Source of the DNA: Isoetes taiwanensis
Lineage: Eukaryota; Streptophyta; Lycopodiopsida; Isoetales; Isoetaceae
NCBI GenBank assembly: GCA_021234155.1
Contig: JAJEKV010000061.1
Span: forward strand, 1-64,000
DNA: 64,000 nt
Direction: 5' to 3'
This document shows positions 22,450 to 35,129 of the stretch, in pieces. Within the stretch, counting starts at the first letter, position 1, and each line of letters opens with the position of its first letter. The position numbers were made by a program, and so were the translations under genes. The notes below the pieces were generated by a model that saw only the letters and a program-made list of their open reading frames with translations, did not search any database and had not been told where the DNA came from.

Positions 22450-25420
22450 GATCTTTGCACTCTAATTTTGGCTAAATGATAAAAGTTTTTAGCAAAATGA
22501 GATAACTATTTCCAAACAACCATTTAATGGTTTCCAAACAAGGTTGAAGCATTAATTTGTGGATATTGCCCTCATTGAGCCATATTTGTTATCAGAACAT
22601 GTGCCATGTATTTGTTAACAAAGGGCAAGCATCCAATCAAAAACACAAGAATGCAAATTATCTTGCGGCAAATATTCTAATATGCTGTGGTGGTTTTGGC
22701 ACCATCATTCCATGTAAAAACTTAGGGCATTTGAGGATAGACTTTCATGTTTCAACAAAATTCTACCATGACAGCGGCCAATATTTACTACGTTCAAACT
22801 TTTACCAACCTATAACAACCTTTTAGATCATACGTTATCTTGATTCCACCATTAGAATAAAGGTTGCATTCCAAACATAATTGCATGCCCCACATAACGA
22901 CTAGGAGATTCTGCTTTGTTGTCCACGTAACCATAAGGGGATTCTATGCTCTATGGACTAAAGCATAGGTAAAATATTCTATTTCTATTTTCCTTCTGCT
23001 CACAAGTACGACCATGGGTGCTGACTTTGCTACATCATGAATTGCTTGAAGTTCACAAGTCTCGGAAAAGCTTTGTATGCCTCATTAGGCAAAAAAGAGA
23101 AAATCAAATTCAAGCTCATGTTACCCCAACTAAATTTTGTTCGCTGTCAAGCTGCCCAATGTCAAAGGACTCTAACAAATCACATTTACGCAATATACTG
23201 TAGCCCAGCAAAATGCATATCCACATATGCATGCCCTAAACTGGATTAGAAGAAACATCCATTCTGAATCGTGTTACCGGAGCTTAAATTGGTAAGGAGA
23301 GGCTTGACAATGCAATTCTTGGCACTCTACTTCTAAGGAAACAATACATTTATAAGGCAATAACTCTCAATATTGAAGCAAAGTTAAAACAAAAAAATCT
23401 CTACATATATAGTTACAATGTTGAATACATGATGCCGCATAGAAGGAACAAGCAGGTTTGGGGTTGTAACTTGGATGCTTATCAACGAAAGATGGCAAAA
23501 TGAAAATCATACATGCATGGATCATTGTGGCATGCAAATAAAATCTACATTTGTGATGCATGCCAATGGATGATTAAAAAAAAGAACCATCCTGGAGATA
23601 CATTAAAAGCCTAAGTAGCTCGTTTAGTGGCTTGCCTTCCAATATAAGTGATCTCACACGAAGGTTGTTCAATTTTTCGAGAAAGAAACAAGTGGTGCCA
23701 TATTTTGCAGCCAACCGGCTCTAAGGTATCACCCTCAATCACCTGTATACCATCCTTCCACAAAATTTGGCTTAAAATTACGAAAGCCTTGCTTTAAACA
23801 CGGATCCGCAATAATAGTGGTACATTAAGTCTATTATCTAACATTAAGTCTCTCAAGATTCCTCTATTGTCCCAATATGAACACCTCTATTGTCCCAATA
23901 TGAACCGCGAGCTATAAGATGGTAAGCCCATCCAAAATTGAAAAAATGCAAATCCAAGAGTTAAGAATCAAAAGTTCAATTTGCACCTATAACCATCAAG
24001 TTGATTACCATTTATAGCCGGTAACCTTTGCCATTTCTCGGGCAGTAACCTTTGCCATTTTTGGCTAGAACCTTTGCCACCTCGTACCTCGCGGTTGAAG
24101 CGAGAGTTATTAGTACAATAGTTGCCTGTTTGACATAATATGGCAGCTTGCAATTTCACCTTAAGTTTATCTCAACATCAATCACATCTACAAAACGGGA
24201 GATCCGGATTCACCGTTTCTTCTCTTCCATGCATGCATACATGAAAAGACATATAACAAAAATGTGGTTTATGCCCTTCGGTACCAAGCGTCTGAGACAA
24301 ATAGATCATATAGGCCTTATGCCAAATCCAGCTATTTGGCTATAGCTAGACAACAAAGCAAATTTTAAAATGAACACAACATAAACTACGATCGGCCAAA
24401 GAAGAGAGGAAGACTTATTTGGAGCCTAATATAGGCTCTTGTTGCCCCAGATGCAAAGCGAGATTCGAATAATTTAGAAGTTGTGGTTGCAAACTAGATG
24501 GCCATGGCATGCCACGATAAATGGGCCCTCATGGGCCTCGGACAAAAGGGCTTCCAATACAAATAACTTCAAATAACATTTTGTAATTAAATGCTTTTTT
24601 GAAATCCAAGTGGTCTAACATTTTGTAATTGTGATAGTGCTATCTTAGGACCCCCCAGGCTTTTGCATCCCCTTGGGCTCAGGACTTACGCAATTGTATG
24701 GTAGAACCTTAGGACCCCCATCGGATATCTGCATTTGAGGTAATTGAGGTTCTGCATTCTTTGTGGTCAGGAGTTTTACGTATCTGCTTTGCATTTCTAG
24801 AGTTGTTGTAAGCTTTTGCAACGTTGCTAACCCCACTTTAGGGAACCCACAGGCATCGCATTCCAAGTAATCCGGGTTTTGGAGAGTTAATGGTTCAGGC
24901 ATTCACGGTGGTCAGATTTCTCAAATGCAACCGTTTGAAATTTTGGGAAAACCGATTTAGCTCTTGCAAATGCAAGTCTGAAGACATTCAAATCATATAC
25001 CTTGATTCAAAAAGATCTTTGGATCTTCCTATCAGCTCCCTTCTTGCCGCTCGCACTCTCAGATTAACCTTATAGGTCATAGTATAATTTACTGCAAAAA
25101 AGCGCACTAAATTCTCTCACCTTGGCTAACATCGATGCAACCGATTTGGAATAAATACCATATTATATTTTCCTTTCCGGACATGGTGCTCTCGTTTTAT
25201 TTTCAAGTATTCCCGGGCGAGATGTCCGTGAATGTATATGAGACAAATAACAAAGATGTATAAGCTAATGTAGCTTGAGATCATAATATAGCTTAGATCT
25301 AAAAAGTAAAATGCGGGAAAAGAATGCAAGAATGGTTTTTCCCAAATTTTCCGATTGGGAAAACCCCAGATTAAGCATGTTAGAATTACATTTCCCACAC
25401 GCGGCTAAATGAAGAGGCTT
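22450..25420. other. Intergenic with small tandem words
   Basis: No gene recognised. A 23-bp word, ctctattgtcccaatatgaa, is duplicated in tandem at about 23861-23905, and taacctttgccattt recurs near 24025 and 24047. A minus-strand frame at 24902-24645 includes YLECDACGFPKVGL, which has only one Cys pair and is too little to call a zinc finger. Confidence 0.4.
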
Positions 25421-25429
25421 AAAGGGTGC

Positions 25430-26265
25430 AACAAAAACAAAGCCCGGGTCAAAAAGGGTTCCAAAGAGCTAAACAAAGTCTGTAATGAAAAAACACAAAG
25501 GTTCATGGTAGGATTAAAAAGCAGGAGAACGAACGGCATAGACTTGTTAATTCCTTCAATATAGCCAAAGGAAACAGGGCTTACCATGGGATAATTCAAA
25601 ATACTATGTGCATATGCAAAATTATGAATAAAATCCTACCAGATCTACATAATTCATTTTACCAAGCGCAACATCTCATCGATATAATGGTCACGGGACA
25701 AAACGCATGTGAGCGGAACGGGGTTAAATGATTTAAGGAGCAGCCCAAAAACAGCGAGATCAAGCTTGTTAGAGTAATATTGCCACCCATGGCTACATGA
25801 AGAGGTATCTGTGGTACAAAATGGAGGCAAATCCCAAAATCTAAGGGTTTCAAAAAAGCTAGACAATGTCAAGAAGATATAAAACCATAGTTCATGGTGG
25901 GACATAAAATAGCGTAAGAAAATTAATAGCACAGACTTGTTAAATTCATCAATACAATAAAATGAACTGAAGGCTTACCATGTAAAATTACAAAATTATA
26001 CATGCATATGCCAAAATTATGACTAAACCCAAGGTCTAGAAGTTCCAAAGAGCTAAAAAATGTTCTCAGATCAAACAACGGTTCATGGTAGGGCATAACA
26101 ACGAGAGCAAATTATCGCAAAGATGAATTTGTTAACTTCATCACTACATCCAAAGGAACTAAGCTTACAATGTGATAATACTAAATTATCGTGCATATGC
26201 AAAATTATGACTAAGCCACTTCAGATCTACACAATTCATTGCATTAAAACCGACATCTACTCAAA
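25430..26265. repeat. Diverged tandem array, about three units
   Basis: Each unit carries, in order: a gttccaaagagcta-like word, ggttcatggt(a/g)gg, agacttgttaa(t/a)ttc, a ggcttacca/agcttacaa word, a tgcatatgcaaaattatga word, and in two of the three an agatctacataattcatt word. Units begin near 25458, 25848 and 26038 and have diverged strongly by small indels. No conserved reading frame is apparent. Confidence 0.6.
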
Positions 26266-26279
26266 ATCGAGGTGACATG

Positions 26280-27530
26280 AGACAACTTCGAGGATAATAA
26301 ATCATCAATGACATTAAGCATCCGTGAGGAGGCAAACAAAAACATAATGAGAAAAACTAGAGTGCCAAGTCATCAAGGCAACACCGGATCCTAAATCAAG
26401 AGACCCAAAATGTTAGTGATGTAATCCCATAGCGACACATAGCCTTGAGAGCCGAAAATATGCCAAATCATAGACTAAAATTTGGAAAAATATAGGGATG
26501 TGTGGAGATTGGCATGGGAACAAAATTAAAAGCCAAAGGGTTATGAGTAGAACAAAGCAAATATCCCGAGTATTTATCCTCTGCCGGATCAAGGAACCTA
26601 GTCATAATATGTATGATACAAACACTTTTTCAACGGGTCAATATCTAAGAAAGGCTATCACAAGATTCAAGGCATAATTTAAGTCCTTGCCATCACCACT
26701 CAAAAAAATATAAGGTTCAGGTCCAAATTAACACCTACCCCGGATCCGGCAACTTAAATAATAGCAAATTAACAAGTGAAGAGACTCTTTGGAAAACCAT
26801 AGATCATTACAATCATTGGGCATCGATGGAGGCAAACATGGCTTGAGGAGAAAAATTAAAATGTAAGGTCATCGAAACTAACTCTTAACCCATCTCTTAG
26901 CCAAATCAAAGACTAAATTCACCAAATCAGCAATGTAAGACTAAGAATCTAGATAAAATAACATCCAACTATTAAATCATTAAAAGGAAACACGGTCCAT
27001 AGCGAGATAATAAAAGCCTGGGCTTGCGCCCGATAGGCGCTCCCTCGGATCCGGAAGGAACAATGGGGCTTTTCATCTTTGCCTCCATTTACTCGGCGAG
27101 AAGATTGTTCCAAAGCTTAAACCGGCGTTCAGGAGCAGAATTAACATAGCCTTTATTACGACCACGCCCCCATGCATTAGGAAAGTGCACAATGGGCTAA
27201 ACGCAACAACAACACTGTACAAAATCAGATAACCTTTGTGAAGACCATAAATCCGCACATTTTCAGCAAGAAGACCATAAGAAAAAAGGGGTCATGCTTT
27301 ATCGAGTTGGGTTAGAGGCCGATCAACGACCCAGCCATGGCAAACCAGCGAATATTAGAGCAAAGATCGATTCTCTACGAGTAAGCGTGGCATTGCTCAA
27401 ATCCTTACCGCTCTATCGTACCAAAGATCCAAGATCTCATAACATTAGCTACGAGCTCAAGCTTCAAGATCTCATACACAAGCCGGATTCTTGGGATTAA
27501 AGCCGGATCTTCGGATACCATAGACAAAAT
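26280..27530. other. Intergenic, no gene recognised
   Basis: Short frames only. A plus-strand frame at 27294-27500 has no recognisable motif. A single long intron or the decayed 5' region of the coiled-coil relic downstream are both possible. Confidence 0.3.
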
Positions 27531-27539
27531 GCATCGTAG

Positions 27540-28480
27540 ATCCCAAGGTCCGGCTGCTCAAGATCTTGTGAGGGAATTTGAAGCTCAAGATAAGTACGTC
27601 TGAGGAGGAGAACTTGAAAAGAGCAAGACAAAGACTTGAATTAGAGAAGAAGAAGCTAGAGGTGCGGAGATATAATGAGAATCTTATAAAGTTGAAAAGA
27701 TAAGGTGGAAAAAAAAGGCTGCGTACATGCCGAGAAAGCATATGAAGAGGAGGTTGCCATTCGGAGGTGGAGCATGCAAAGCTTGTGGAGGAGGTTAAGC
27801 GGAAATAAATGCAGAAATACTTCAAAAGGCTGCGTTGTTGGAGCCTGCGAGCAATGATTGCTGCCGGTTGAGTCATACAACGAGACTGTCGGGCCATATG
27901 TGGAGGCGTCTAATATAGTGCGTGGGGGGAGATAGCTCGCGTTCAACGTTTTCTTAAGTACCTTATAAATACTTATGTGGATCCCGCCTCGGGGTTCTAA
28001 ACCAAGCTTTGACTTCGGATATTAGATTGCTTGCAAAGGCAAATCGTGCTTTGGATACCAAACCGCTATTGAAGCATTGCGGGGAAGCCTATGAAACTAG
28101 AGGGAAGGCGAGAAAGGGCTAGTATATATAAGAGAACAGACCTAAGCGGCATGATGCGGTTCATCCACCCCGTGCTCTTTCTCACCATTGTGCCTTGGAT
28201 GATGCCGCCCCTCATCATTTGTCTTTGGATGACCAGACTTTCAAATCATTATTAATGGCTGAACTTATAGCACAATCTTGCGCATTTTGCCGAGAATCAC
28301 GGATGGATCCCTAAGATCTCGTCTACATTTTGGTGGTGGTATTCGTTTGTCCAGATCCTTATGGCTGTTTTGCTACCCTAGTAGAAGGGCAATGGGCGTA
28401 AAGATATTGCCGAAGCCCCTAATTAGAGAAGTCGGATGAGAGCACGGATAAGCTGGAGCTTAGATTATAGTCTTCTTTGC
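27540..28480 (+). pseudogene. Broken coiled-coil protein gene
   Basis: The plus strand reads as charged helical protein across frame changes. At about 27595-27680 it reads STSEEENLKRARQRLELEKK, then KKLEVRRYNENLIKLKR before a stop. In the next frame it reads EKAYEEEVAI, then (about 27770-27830) EHAKLVEEVKRK and NAEILQKAALLEP. This is typical of a long acidic/basic coiled coil. Each break fits a one-base indel. Downstream to about 28480 the frames stay suggestive (SLDDQTFKSLLMAELIAQSC) but no domain is recognised. No start codon or splice site can be fixed. Confidence 0.4.
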
Positions 28481-28484
28481 TCCT

Positions 28485-29335
28485 ACATTAAGATAAGGAA
28501 AAATTAGTTAATGATGCAGCAAAATTGCAAGCAAAAAGCTCTAACTAAAAGTTCATGAGAGCACACAAGAAAAAGCATAGAACCACCTCGTTCAAAACTT
28601 GTTGCTCCAAATAACCCAGGGCAAATAGCATTAGTAAATTGCATCTTTTGCCAATAAATAAATACTTTACGAGAATGTCCAAAAGCGTAAGCCTTACCGC
28701 TATATTGTTGACAAAATCATTTGCATGATGCAAACCACGGGAGCTTTCGGGCCGAGCCAACAAAATACTGACGCCGCCAAGAACTTGGACCTTTACAACC
28801 AGTTTTCTTCACAATCTCTAGTACATTATCAAATGGGCATGTAAGCGCCTTGTCTCTAGTGGAAAAACCATCTGACAGTGAAATACAAATTAGATTTTAA
28901 CCCAGCCACAAAATCAAGGTATCAAGAGTAGAATCTCCAAAAACAAGCAGAGCTTTTGGCTTCAGAATTTCTTGTGCCCCAAGGCGAAATCCACTTCCAT
29001 TATTCATGGTAGACCGACCTCTGGACTGCAAGTTTGGACCTAACCAGAGCTAGCTGAACTATCTGCAATTGAAATATTTGTATAAAACAAACAAACACAC
29101 ATTGCAAGGCAAAGAACCTGGAAGAAAATGAGTCATGGCCAAGCCGACTTCATCTATCTGCAGAGAAAAGTTAGGATACAAAATGAAACACAGATGTGCA
29201 AGACAACGAACCCTAGCCATGCCGACTTGATCTATCTGCACGAAAAATCAAAATAGAAATAAAAACCAAGTGGTTTTCTTATGGTCCCGGAATATGGTAA
29301 AAGGGCAAGCCAAGCTGATCTATCTGCAAAAATGT
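28485..29335. other. Intergenic, short repeated word gatctatctgc
   Basis: The word gccgactt(c/g)atctatctgc occurs near 29143 and 29220, with a third variant, gctgatctatctgc, near 29313. Periods are roughly 77 to 93 bp, suggesting a decayed tandem repeat. No gene is recognised. Confidence 0.4.
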
Positions 29336-29349
29336 GAGGATAGAAAATG

Positions 29350-29475
29350 AACGCATTTGCAGACAGGAATCTTGCGTGCAAAGCAGCATAATTTGCTATC
29401 ATGATCTGGAAGCAGATGCATTCATTTGCAGACAGGAATCTTGTGTGCAAAGCAGCATAATTTCGTATCATCCTT
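29350..29475. repeat. Tandem duplication of ~70 bp
   Basis: The sequence cattt, then gcagacaggaatcttg, then (c/t)gtgcaaagcagcataattt occurs twice, at about 29350 and 29421. The two copies are nearly identical, so the event is recent relative to other repeats here. Confidence 0.75.
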
Positions 29476-29889
29476 TTCTGAGTTCTACTTTTAATTCTGA
29501 TTCTGCCACAGACCTTTAAAACCCAGAAGAAGAATCCAAAATACAAACCTTAAGCCTAAAAAATGGGTCAAATTTATGCCACCGGAGTCTAAAAAATGAT
29601 GTAAACAGGACCATTAGGCATGTGTTAAGCAAAATCCCATTTTGAAAGACGACCTTCAGCTCAGCTCAGTTGTGCCTGGGAACAATAGAAGCTCAGTTGT
29701 GCCTGCAATGATTTTACGGCTGGAAGCGAGCCAAAGGCACATCCTTGTGATGTCGGAAAACTCTTGGCACCGAAAGTATTTGCGTTAATTAGATTCTAAT
29801 GGAACGAAATGTTGAAACTAAACTCTAAAGTCGAGCTTCAAATCAATTACCTGGGTTATACAGGGATTCACAAACGTCGTCGTCATATC

Positions 29890-30410
29890 CTGCTCTCCGC
29901 CATAGCCCGACCACAAGCCAGCCGGAACCGAGAACAGAGAAAAGTGGAAAATATCCTTTGGATGATTTTTAATTAATATGCATTGCCACCTCATGAAGGT
30001 GGACATTAAATTTCTTTCCCCATTAAATTTCCTTGACTTTTAAATCAAGGGAAGAGATTAGAAGCCCCAATTCCAATGATCTGGATTAAAAGCCCCAATT
30101 CTATCACCTTCCTTGCAACTTCCTATCCAAAATTGACGGCGAAGATTTGACCTTCCCTTTTAATCCGACGGCCCATATGAAAAGCCCCAAATAATTTTAA
30201 TCGACGGTCTAGATAAAATGCCCCAATTTCAAGGGCCCAGATTAAAAGCCCCAAATAAGGGGGGATGCTTGGGGTGTTACGAGGTGGCACCGTCTGGGCC
30301 GTCCATCTCAGAGATGGACGGCCGAGATCAATCTCTACACCATGTTGGTAGACCTCCAAATAATTGTATATATATAAGGATATATATATCTATTATATAT
30401 ATACAATTAT
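29890..30410 (+). mobile_element. Foldback-like element, left arm (repeat family C, copy 1)
   Basis: About 440 bp that recurs in direct orientation, nearly identical, at 61325-61790. Landmarks are agccagccggaaccgagaac, cctcatgaaggtggacatt, repeated agccccaa words, gaggtggcaccgtctgggcc, gatggacggccgagatcaat and ctctac. It ends at ataattgtatatatata. The arm is rich in short self-complementary words, including the ggccgtccatctc / gagatggacggcc stem. No coding frame is shared between the copies. Confidence 0.75.
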
Positions 30411-30413
30411 ATT
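30361..30413. repeat. AT-rich inverted repeat, ataattgtatatatata core
   Basis: ataattgtatatatata is followed by a short spacer and then tatatatatacaattatat, its reverse complement. This is the junction between two GACGGCC-rich arms and so probably the centre of a foldback element. The same half, taattgtatatata, ends family members at 49716, 55848 and 61770, and is found inverted at 36415. Confidence 0.8.
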
Positions 30414-30700
30414 ATGGGTCCTATGGGGGGGCGAAAGTTTGTAGAGATTCATCCTGGCCGTCGATTTTTTGAGGTGTCGCGACAATGGCCCTTGGATTTG
30501 ATGGGGGGGCATGCATGGGGCATGCATGGGGCATGCACCCCATCCCTGGGCCGTCGATCGGGCACGCGAGAAATCGTGGCCCTTGATTTCTTTGGGGGAT
30601 GGATGGCCTGGATCAAAAGCCCCTTTATTTGGGGCTTTTGTTTTCGACCGTCAGATTAAAGGGGGCAGGTGATATCTTAGCCGTCAAAATATTGCTGAAG
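30411..30700 (-). mobile_element. Foldback-like element, right arm (repeat family C)
   Basis: This is the reverse complement of 55660-55855. Landmarks, as read on the plus strand here, are tatgggggggcgaaagtttg, tagagattcatcctggccg, tcgcgacaatggcccttgg, three copies of gcatgcatgggg, and gggccgtcgatcgggcacg. It then continues to a perfect hairpin, aaagcccctttatttggggc followed by ttttg, near 30618. The same AAAGCCCC vocabulary occurs in the left arm. Confidence 0.75.
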
Positions 30701-30704
30701 GGTG

Positions 30705-31375
30705 ATTTAATGGTGGCATGTGCAATTATGGAGCATCTTATTTTTATGATGACGTGGGAAAGAAAATGGAGAATTTATTGCAAAAATTTATTATTACCTA
30801 AGAGGTGGCATTTTTTATTCTAATAGTGACATGTCATTTTAGAGAAGGCGGTAAGTTTCGAAGGTTTCGATGTAGAGCTCGTAACTGGAGCATTTTCTTC
30901 CGGTTGTAAATGCGCCTTTTAGCTATGGCGCGGGTTGCAGGCTCTCTCCATCCTAAAGGACATAGCCGGATCGAATTGGGCCGTCTGCATGAAGCAATGT
31001 ATGCCAGCTATTAGGGCAAGTATCAGCTGGATTTTACATGGGCAATGCAGTCTGATTTGGCTATGCTGCTTAATGTATCTTTAAATAGAGCCTAGGACTG
31101 GGATTTGTTCTATGGCAAGCTTTCTCTGTGTGCTATGGTCTGTATGGTCCATGGACCAGATTTGCAGGCCTTAAAACAGGGGCCTAGTTAATTGCCACAG
31201 AGCGCTGGGTCGGAGACCCCAAAACAGGGGCCTTATGCTTTGCAGAGCCCGAAGAACTTGCTGGGTCTGGTTATCCGCAACCATAACAAGAGGTGAGCTA
31301 GGCATCTAACCCTTTCCTCTTGCTTGCATTTTGAAGTCGACAGGTGGAGTTCTTCTACTTCTATTTTAAAATGCA
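30705..31375. other. Unassigned sequence upstream of the SPRY fragment
   Basis: The word aaaacaggggcct(t/a) is repeated near 31174 and 31221. No exon is recognised, although 5' exons of the RanBPM-like fragment downstream could lie here. Confidence 0.3.
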
Positions 31376-31379
31376 TGAT

Positions 31380-31943
31380 TTTGAGCTGTTTTGCAGTCTG
31401 TATTACTTAACTCTGGAGTGCATGTGCAGGTCAATCCGGCTCTGCATGGCAAGGCTTTTTATCCTGGTAACAGATTCCGGATATGGGGCATGTGCAAATT
31501 TTTCTTCAAAGCCCTGTGCAGATTCTTGGATAAAGCAGCAATTGCAGATGTTGAGCATGACGATCTCAGCAAGGAGACCTCATGGCTTTTACATACAGAG
31601 TACCTCTCGTCTGTGTCAAGTACTCTAAATAAGCCTTGGCTTTTAAGGTGGGAACCAAACACCTATGGCTATCATGGGGATGACGGGAAGCTTTATCATC
31701 GTCAAGGAACAGGTGAAAGTCTTGGCCCAACTTTTTCTACAGGGGATACTGTCGGCGCTGGGATAAATTCTGCATTACAAGAGATATTTTCAGTAAGTAA
31801 ATGTTCCAACATTCCAATTTATATAAAGATTGCCTCCTTTTATCGCCAGATTTCCTTGAACTTAGAAATACCATCACGTGGAATGTGTATTTGGCAGAGT
31901 AACTGTGAATTCTGGACAAAGCCCCTTTGCATTTGATATTGAG
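31380..31943 (+). pseudogene. RanBPM-like SPRY-domain gene fragment
   Basis: RanBPM-type proteins are scaffold subunits of the CTLH ubiquitin ligase complex, and their SPRY domain mediates protein binding. An exon at about 31647-31792 reads WEPNTYGYHGDDGKLYHRQG, then GPTFSTGDTVGAGIN. This is the hallmark centre of the RanBPM SPRY domain, ending at a good donor, gtaagt. A second piece ending at 31943 reads VTVNSGQSPFAFDIE and stops at a gt donor, matching the end of the same domain. It lies in a frame that does not splice cleanly from the first exon. LisH, CTLH and CRA regions were not found downstream. The fragment is therefore partial and probably frameshifted. Family assignment is firm; intactness is not. 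Confidence 0.75.
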
Positions 31944-32201
31944 GTATCTCTTACCTTAGGAGCTTTTTTTGTGTTACTGGCTAAGGGATAGGTAAAAGTA
32001 TTGAGAATGAGGGGAGGATTATATGTAGTCACAAGATATGAAGGCTCATTGGAATCATAACAACATAGCAAACAATCAATGTATATGAGAAATATCTAAG
32101 TCTATAAATTAAACTAGGACCAGTGAGTTGATCGTTCTTCAACTTTACAGGATTTTCTAACGCCAAAGCCTTTAGTTGTATCTAGCTTTTCACTTCCAGG
32201 T

Positions 32202-32650
32202 TCAAGCAAATCTTTCGTCTACTGCAATTTGAGCATGCTGTTCCTCGGTATTCACTGCCTTCTTCCCATCGATCTTCATTGAAAAGCTAGGAACAGATTG
32301 ATATATAGGCAGAGATGGTGACTTAAAAGACTTCAGACTAATGGACGATATGCCCATCCATTTTCTTGACACATTATTTGCAGCACCATTAATAACAGCC
32401 AACACGTTCTGTATAATCTCCTGTTTGGGCTGAGTTATTCTTGCTGCCTTTACTGCAGTACATGTTCCTTGAGAAACGCGGACCCACAAGCTGCTTCTAT
32501 CTGGTGTTTCAAATGCTTCCTTGACAAGTTTATGGGAACAGGATGTTTTTTCTTGTTAAAAAACATTTTTTCGAAGTTTGGGTACCGCTAAGAATGTAGC
32601 CCTGCTCAAACCCGGTGAATGGTCGCAAAAGAATATCTTCCCATAAAGAA
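32202..32650 (-). pseudogene. Ribosomal L1-domain protein relic (UTP30/RSL1D1-like)
   Basis: L1-fold proteins of this group act in ribosome biogenesis in the nucleolus. On the minus strand from about 32620 down, the frames read VPKLRKN, then (next frame) FFNKKKHPVPINLS and QIEAACGSAF, then (third frame) RVSQGTCTAVKAARI. The last continues openly to a stop at 32202 through IIQNVLAVINGAANNVSRKW and SLPIYQSVPS. That order and spacing is the C-terminal half of the L1 domain. At least two one-base frameshifts interrupt it, one in the T/A run near 32565 and one near 32478. No introns are seen, so it may be a retrocopy. The N-terminal half was not found. Confidence 0.7.
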
Positions 32651-32654
32651 TATC

Positions 32655-33000
32655 TTCAGAGTGAATCATTTTGCAAATAATCCAGTGGGAAGTGGTGGAC
32701 ATGCTAAGCTATATAAAGGCTGACTCCCAGATGGACATGTTATGGTGTGAGTTCTAAAGGTCTGCTTTGCATGTGTTATGTTGTGAGTTCTATATTCAAA
32801 GTTAATGGGGGTAATTTTAGGCTATGATGGGTTCGTTTGCAATTCTTGAGTCGTCATTTCCATCATTCTAATGCATGTATTGCCCTACTGCAGACTTTCG
32901 GATGATTGCCATTTCAAACACCTCATGGAAGCATATTGTTGCAGGACACGCCTTTATGGGCTTTGATATTCAAAGGCAGCTTTTGTTGCCCGATCTGATC
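32655..33000. other. Intergenic, no gene recognised
   Basis: AT-rich sequence between the L1 relic and a local duplication. The only open frame (32875-33099) overlaps the duplication and shows no motif. Confidence 0.35.
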
Positions 33001-33740
33001 AACTCATGTTACTCACCGAGACATGTCTACTATAGGTGCCGGCGATTTGTGGCCTCCTTACGTGCTTATTTTGCATCTTCGAGGAAGAAAAAATGTTAAA
33101 AATCAAAGCGAGCATTTAGTCTTCTTCTTGCAAATTCTCAAATGAGACAGGTTCCTCCACCGGATCTAAGTGACAAGGTTTGTTTTGGAAACATAACTCA
33201 TTGCTATTCTTCTAAGCAAAATCTTTAAACTTGGGATCAAATGGAGGTACCTTAGGCTTTTCTATGTAGGTGAGAACTATATGTTGTGGAAACTTCCGAT
33301 TTGCAGGTAATTATAATTTAACAGTTATATCATTATGAAGGATTTATGGAATGGTGGTCTAGAATAATATCATATCAGTTCAAAACATCATTCCTGTGCA
33401 TGATGTCTTATAGATCATCTTTGGTCTACATTTTTCCAGGGTAATTCTTAAATCTGTACAATGGAATCATTATTTCTCATGTTACTCAGCTGGAGACATG
33501 TCTACTATAGGTGCCGATAGCTGTGGCCTCCTTGCAAAGTGTTGGCGAACTTAGGAAGCCCCTGCATATTTACTGGAATGGCATTATTTGCCATTATTTT
33601 GCAATTTGACGTGCTTACTTTCCATCTTCAGAAGAAAAATGTTAAAAATCAAAGCGAGCATTTAGTCTTCTTCTTGCAAATTCTCAAATGAGACAGGTTC
33701 CTCCACCGGATCTAATTAACAAGGTTTGTTTTGGAAAATA
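33001..33740. repeat. Local segmental duplication, period ~545 bp
   Basis: One block begins catgttactca and runs through gagacatgtctactataggt. Another runs from aaaatgttaaaaatcaaagc through cttcttcttgcaaattctca to caggttcctccaccggatct and aaggtttgttttggaaa. Both occur twice, at about 33005 and 33478, and at about 33093 and 33640. The second copy has an insertion of about 70 bp between the blocks. No conserved frame supports a gene. Confidence 0.75.
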
Positions 33741-33744
33741 GACA

Positions 33745-34975
33745 TACAAGCACATGTTTTGTGTTTCACAACTGAGTAGTCTAATAATATGAAAAAATGC
33801 AGATAAGTTACCATGTAGGCCTGCTCAAACTAGCAGGGCTTCTAGATCTACATGCAGTGCTGCGTAACTTTGAATTGATTCAGTCCCTAATTGATCCAAA
33901 GTGCTGTTCTGCCCATGCCATGTATATTCTCGTCAATTAAAGGATTTGAAGGAAGTCTTCTGCATTTATTGATTGATAATTGTGGCTCTATCAATGGCTG
34001 TCATATTTGAATTGTTCCAGCACCTTGCGATCCTAATCATGCATCATCCATCTTCCTTCAGAACATCTTGGTGGGTGCATTGGACCTTTCAGATAGAGTT
34101 CCATGATTGAGCTCCATGATATGCCAAGGTATCTATCTTATCTTCAATGTTGTCTTTATTTTACATCGAATCTGATCTTCGATGTCTTTATTTTGCATCG
34201 AAGTGATATTTGCCTGGAACAAATCCACATTTTAAGGTTTGGGATACTTCAGATAGGATAGAGTAGACCTAGTTGCAACTTCAGAAGAAATACAAAATGG
34301 TAAAACTTGGATAGACTATTCCAAGTTCTATTTAAAGCCTGAAATTGGATTACAATTCAAATTGTTGTGCATGAGGCTATTTTTCAAGCATGTTTTCCAT
34401 TTTGACATCAAAGTGCTTTTTATTTTTCAATTTGACTATCTAGGGAGAATCAAGATGTACACTAAATGTGGCACTTCCTTATAACAAGTCTCTTTTTAAG
34501 AATATGTTCTAGTTGTTTTTTTCCTTTTAAATGACATTGTTGTTTCCCATCATTACAAGTGTAATTTCCATTACAACTTGTGTTTCCTGTAAATTCCATT
34601 GGCAAAGCTTTGACGTAATTATTTAGGCTTTAATGATTCTATTGTAAGCTTGAACCTCAATATGAGGATTGGGGATTTGTTTTTACATAGTTAGTAGAAG
34701 GTATAATTTGAACAACAAAAGAAAAACAAGAAGTTGGCAATTTTGTGATCGTCTTTCGTCACATGCATTGGAGATATTCACTAATGCCCCACTCTAGAGT
34801 CCTAACATGTGGTTACCACTCTTGGGATACGATGCTAGTTGTTGAAGCAATGTTGTTTAGAATTTAGCAATAACGCCTATATTTTTGTAAATGTTCAACA
34901 ATCTGCAAGAATTTCAATGTTGCAGTTGATGCTTTTTTAATGCAAAAACAACGTACGCAAATTTTAATATAATGA
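33745..34975. other. Intergenic, no gene recognised
   Basis: Contains a short duplicated word, tctttattttacatcga / tctttattttgcatcgaa, near 34150 and 34185. Nothing else is supported. Confidence 0.4.
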
Positions 34976-35024
34976 CATTGTTAAAGATTTTAACAATTCT
35001 AAACCGCATATCAGTTGTTGGAAC

Positions 35025-35125
35025 TCATAGGTTGCCAAACTTGCTAGGGTTTGGGTTCCATGAGGTTTACTGGAATTTATAGGTCACCAATCTTGCTAGG
35101 CTTTGGATTCCACGAAGTTTAATGC
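35025..35125. repeat. Two-copy ~53-bp tandem duplication
   Basis: The sequence ataggttgccaaacttgcta, gggtttgggttccatgaggttt is followed by a diverged copy, ataggtcaccaatcttgcta, ggctttggattccacgaagttt. Confidence 0.65.
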
Positions 35126-35129
35126 CAAA

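Noticed and set aside
24645-24902. Zinc-finger protein suggested by YLECDACGFPKVGL
   Set aside because: Only one Cys-x2-Cys pair is present and there is no second metal-binding pair.
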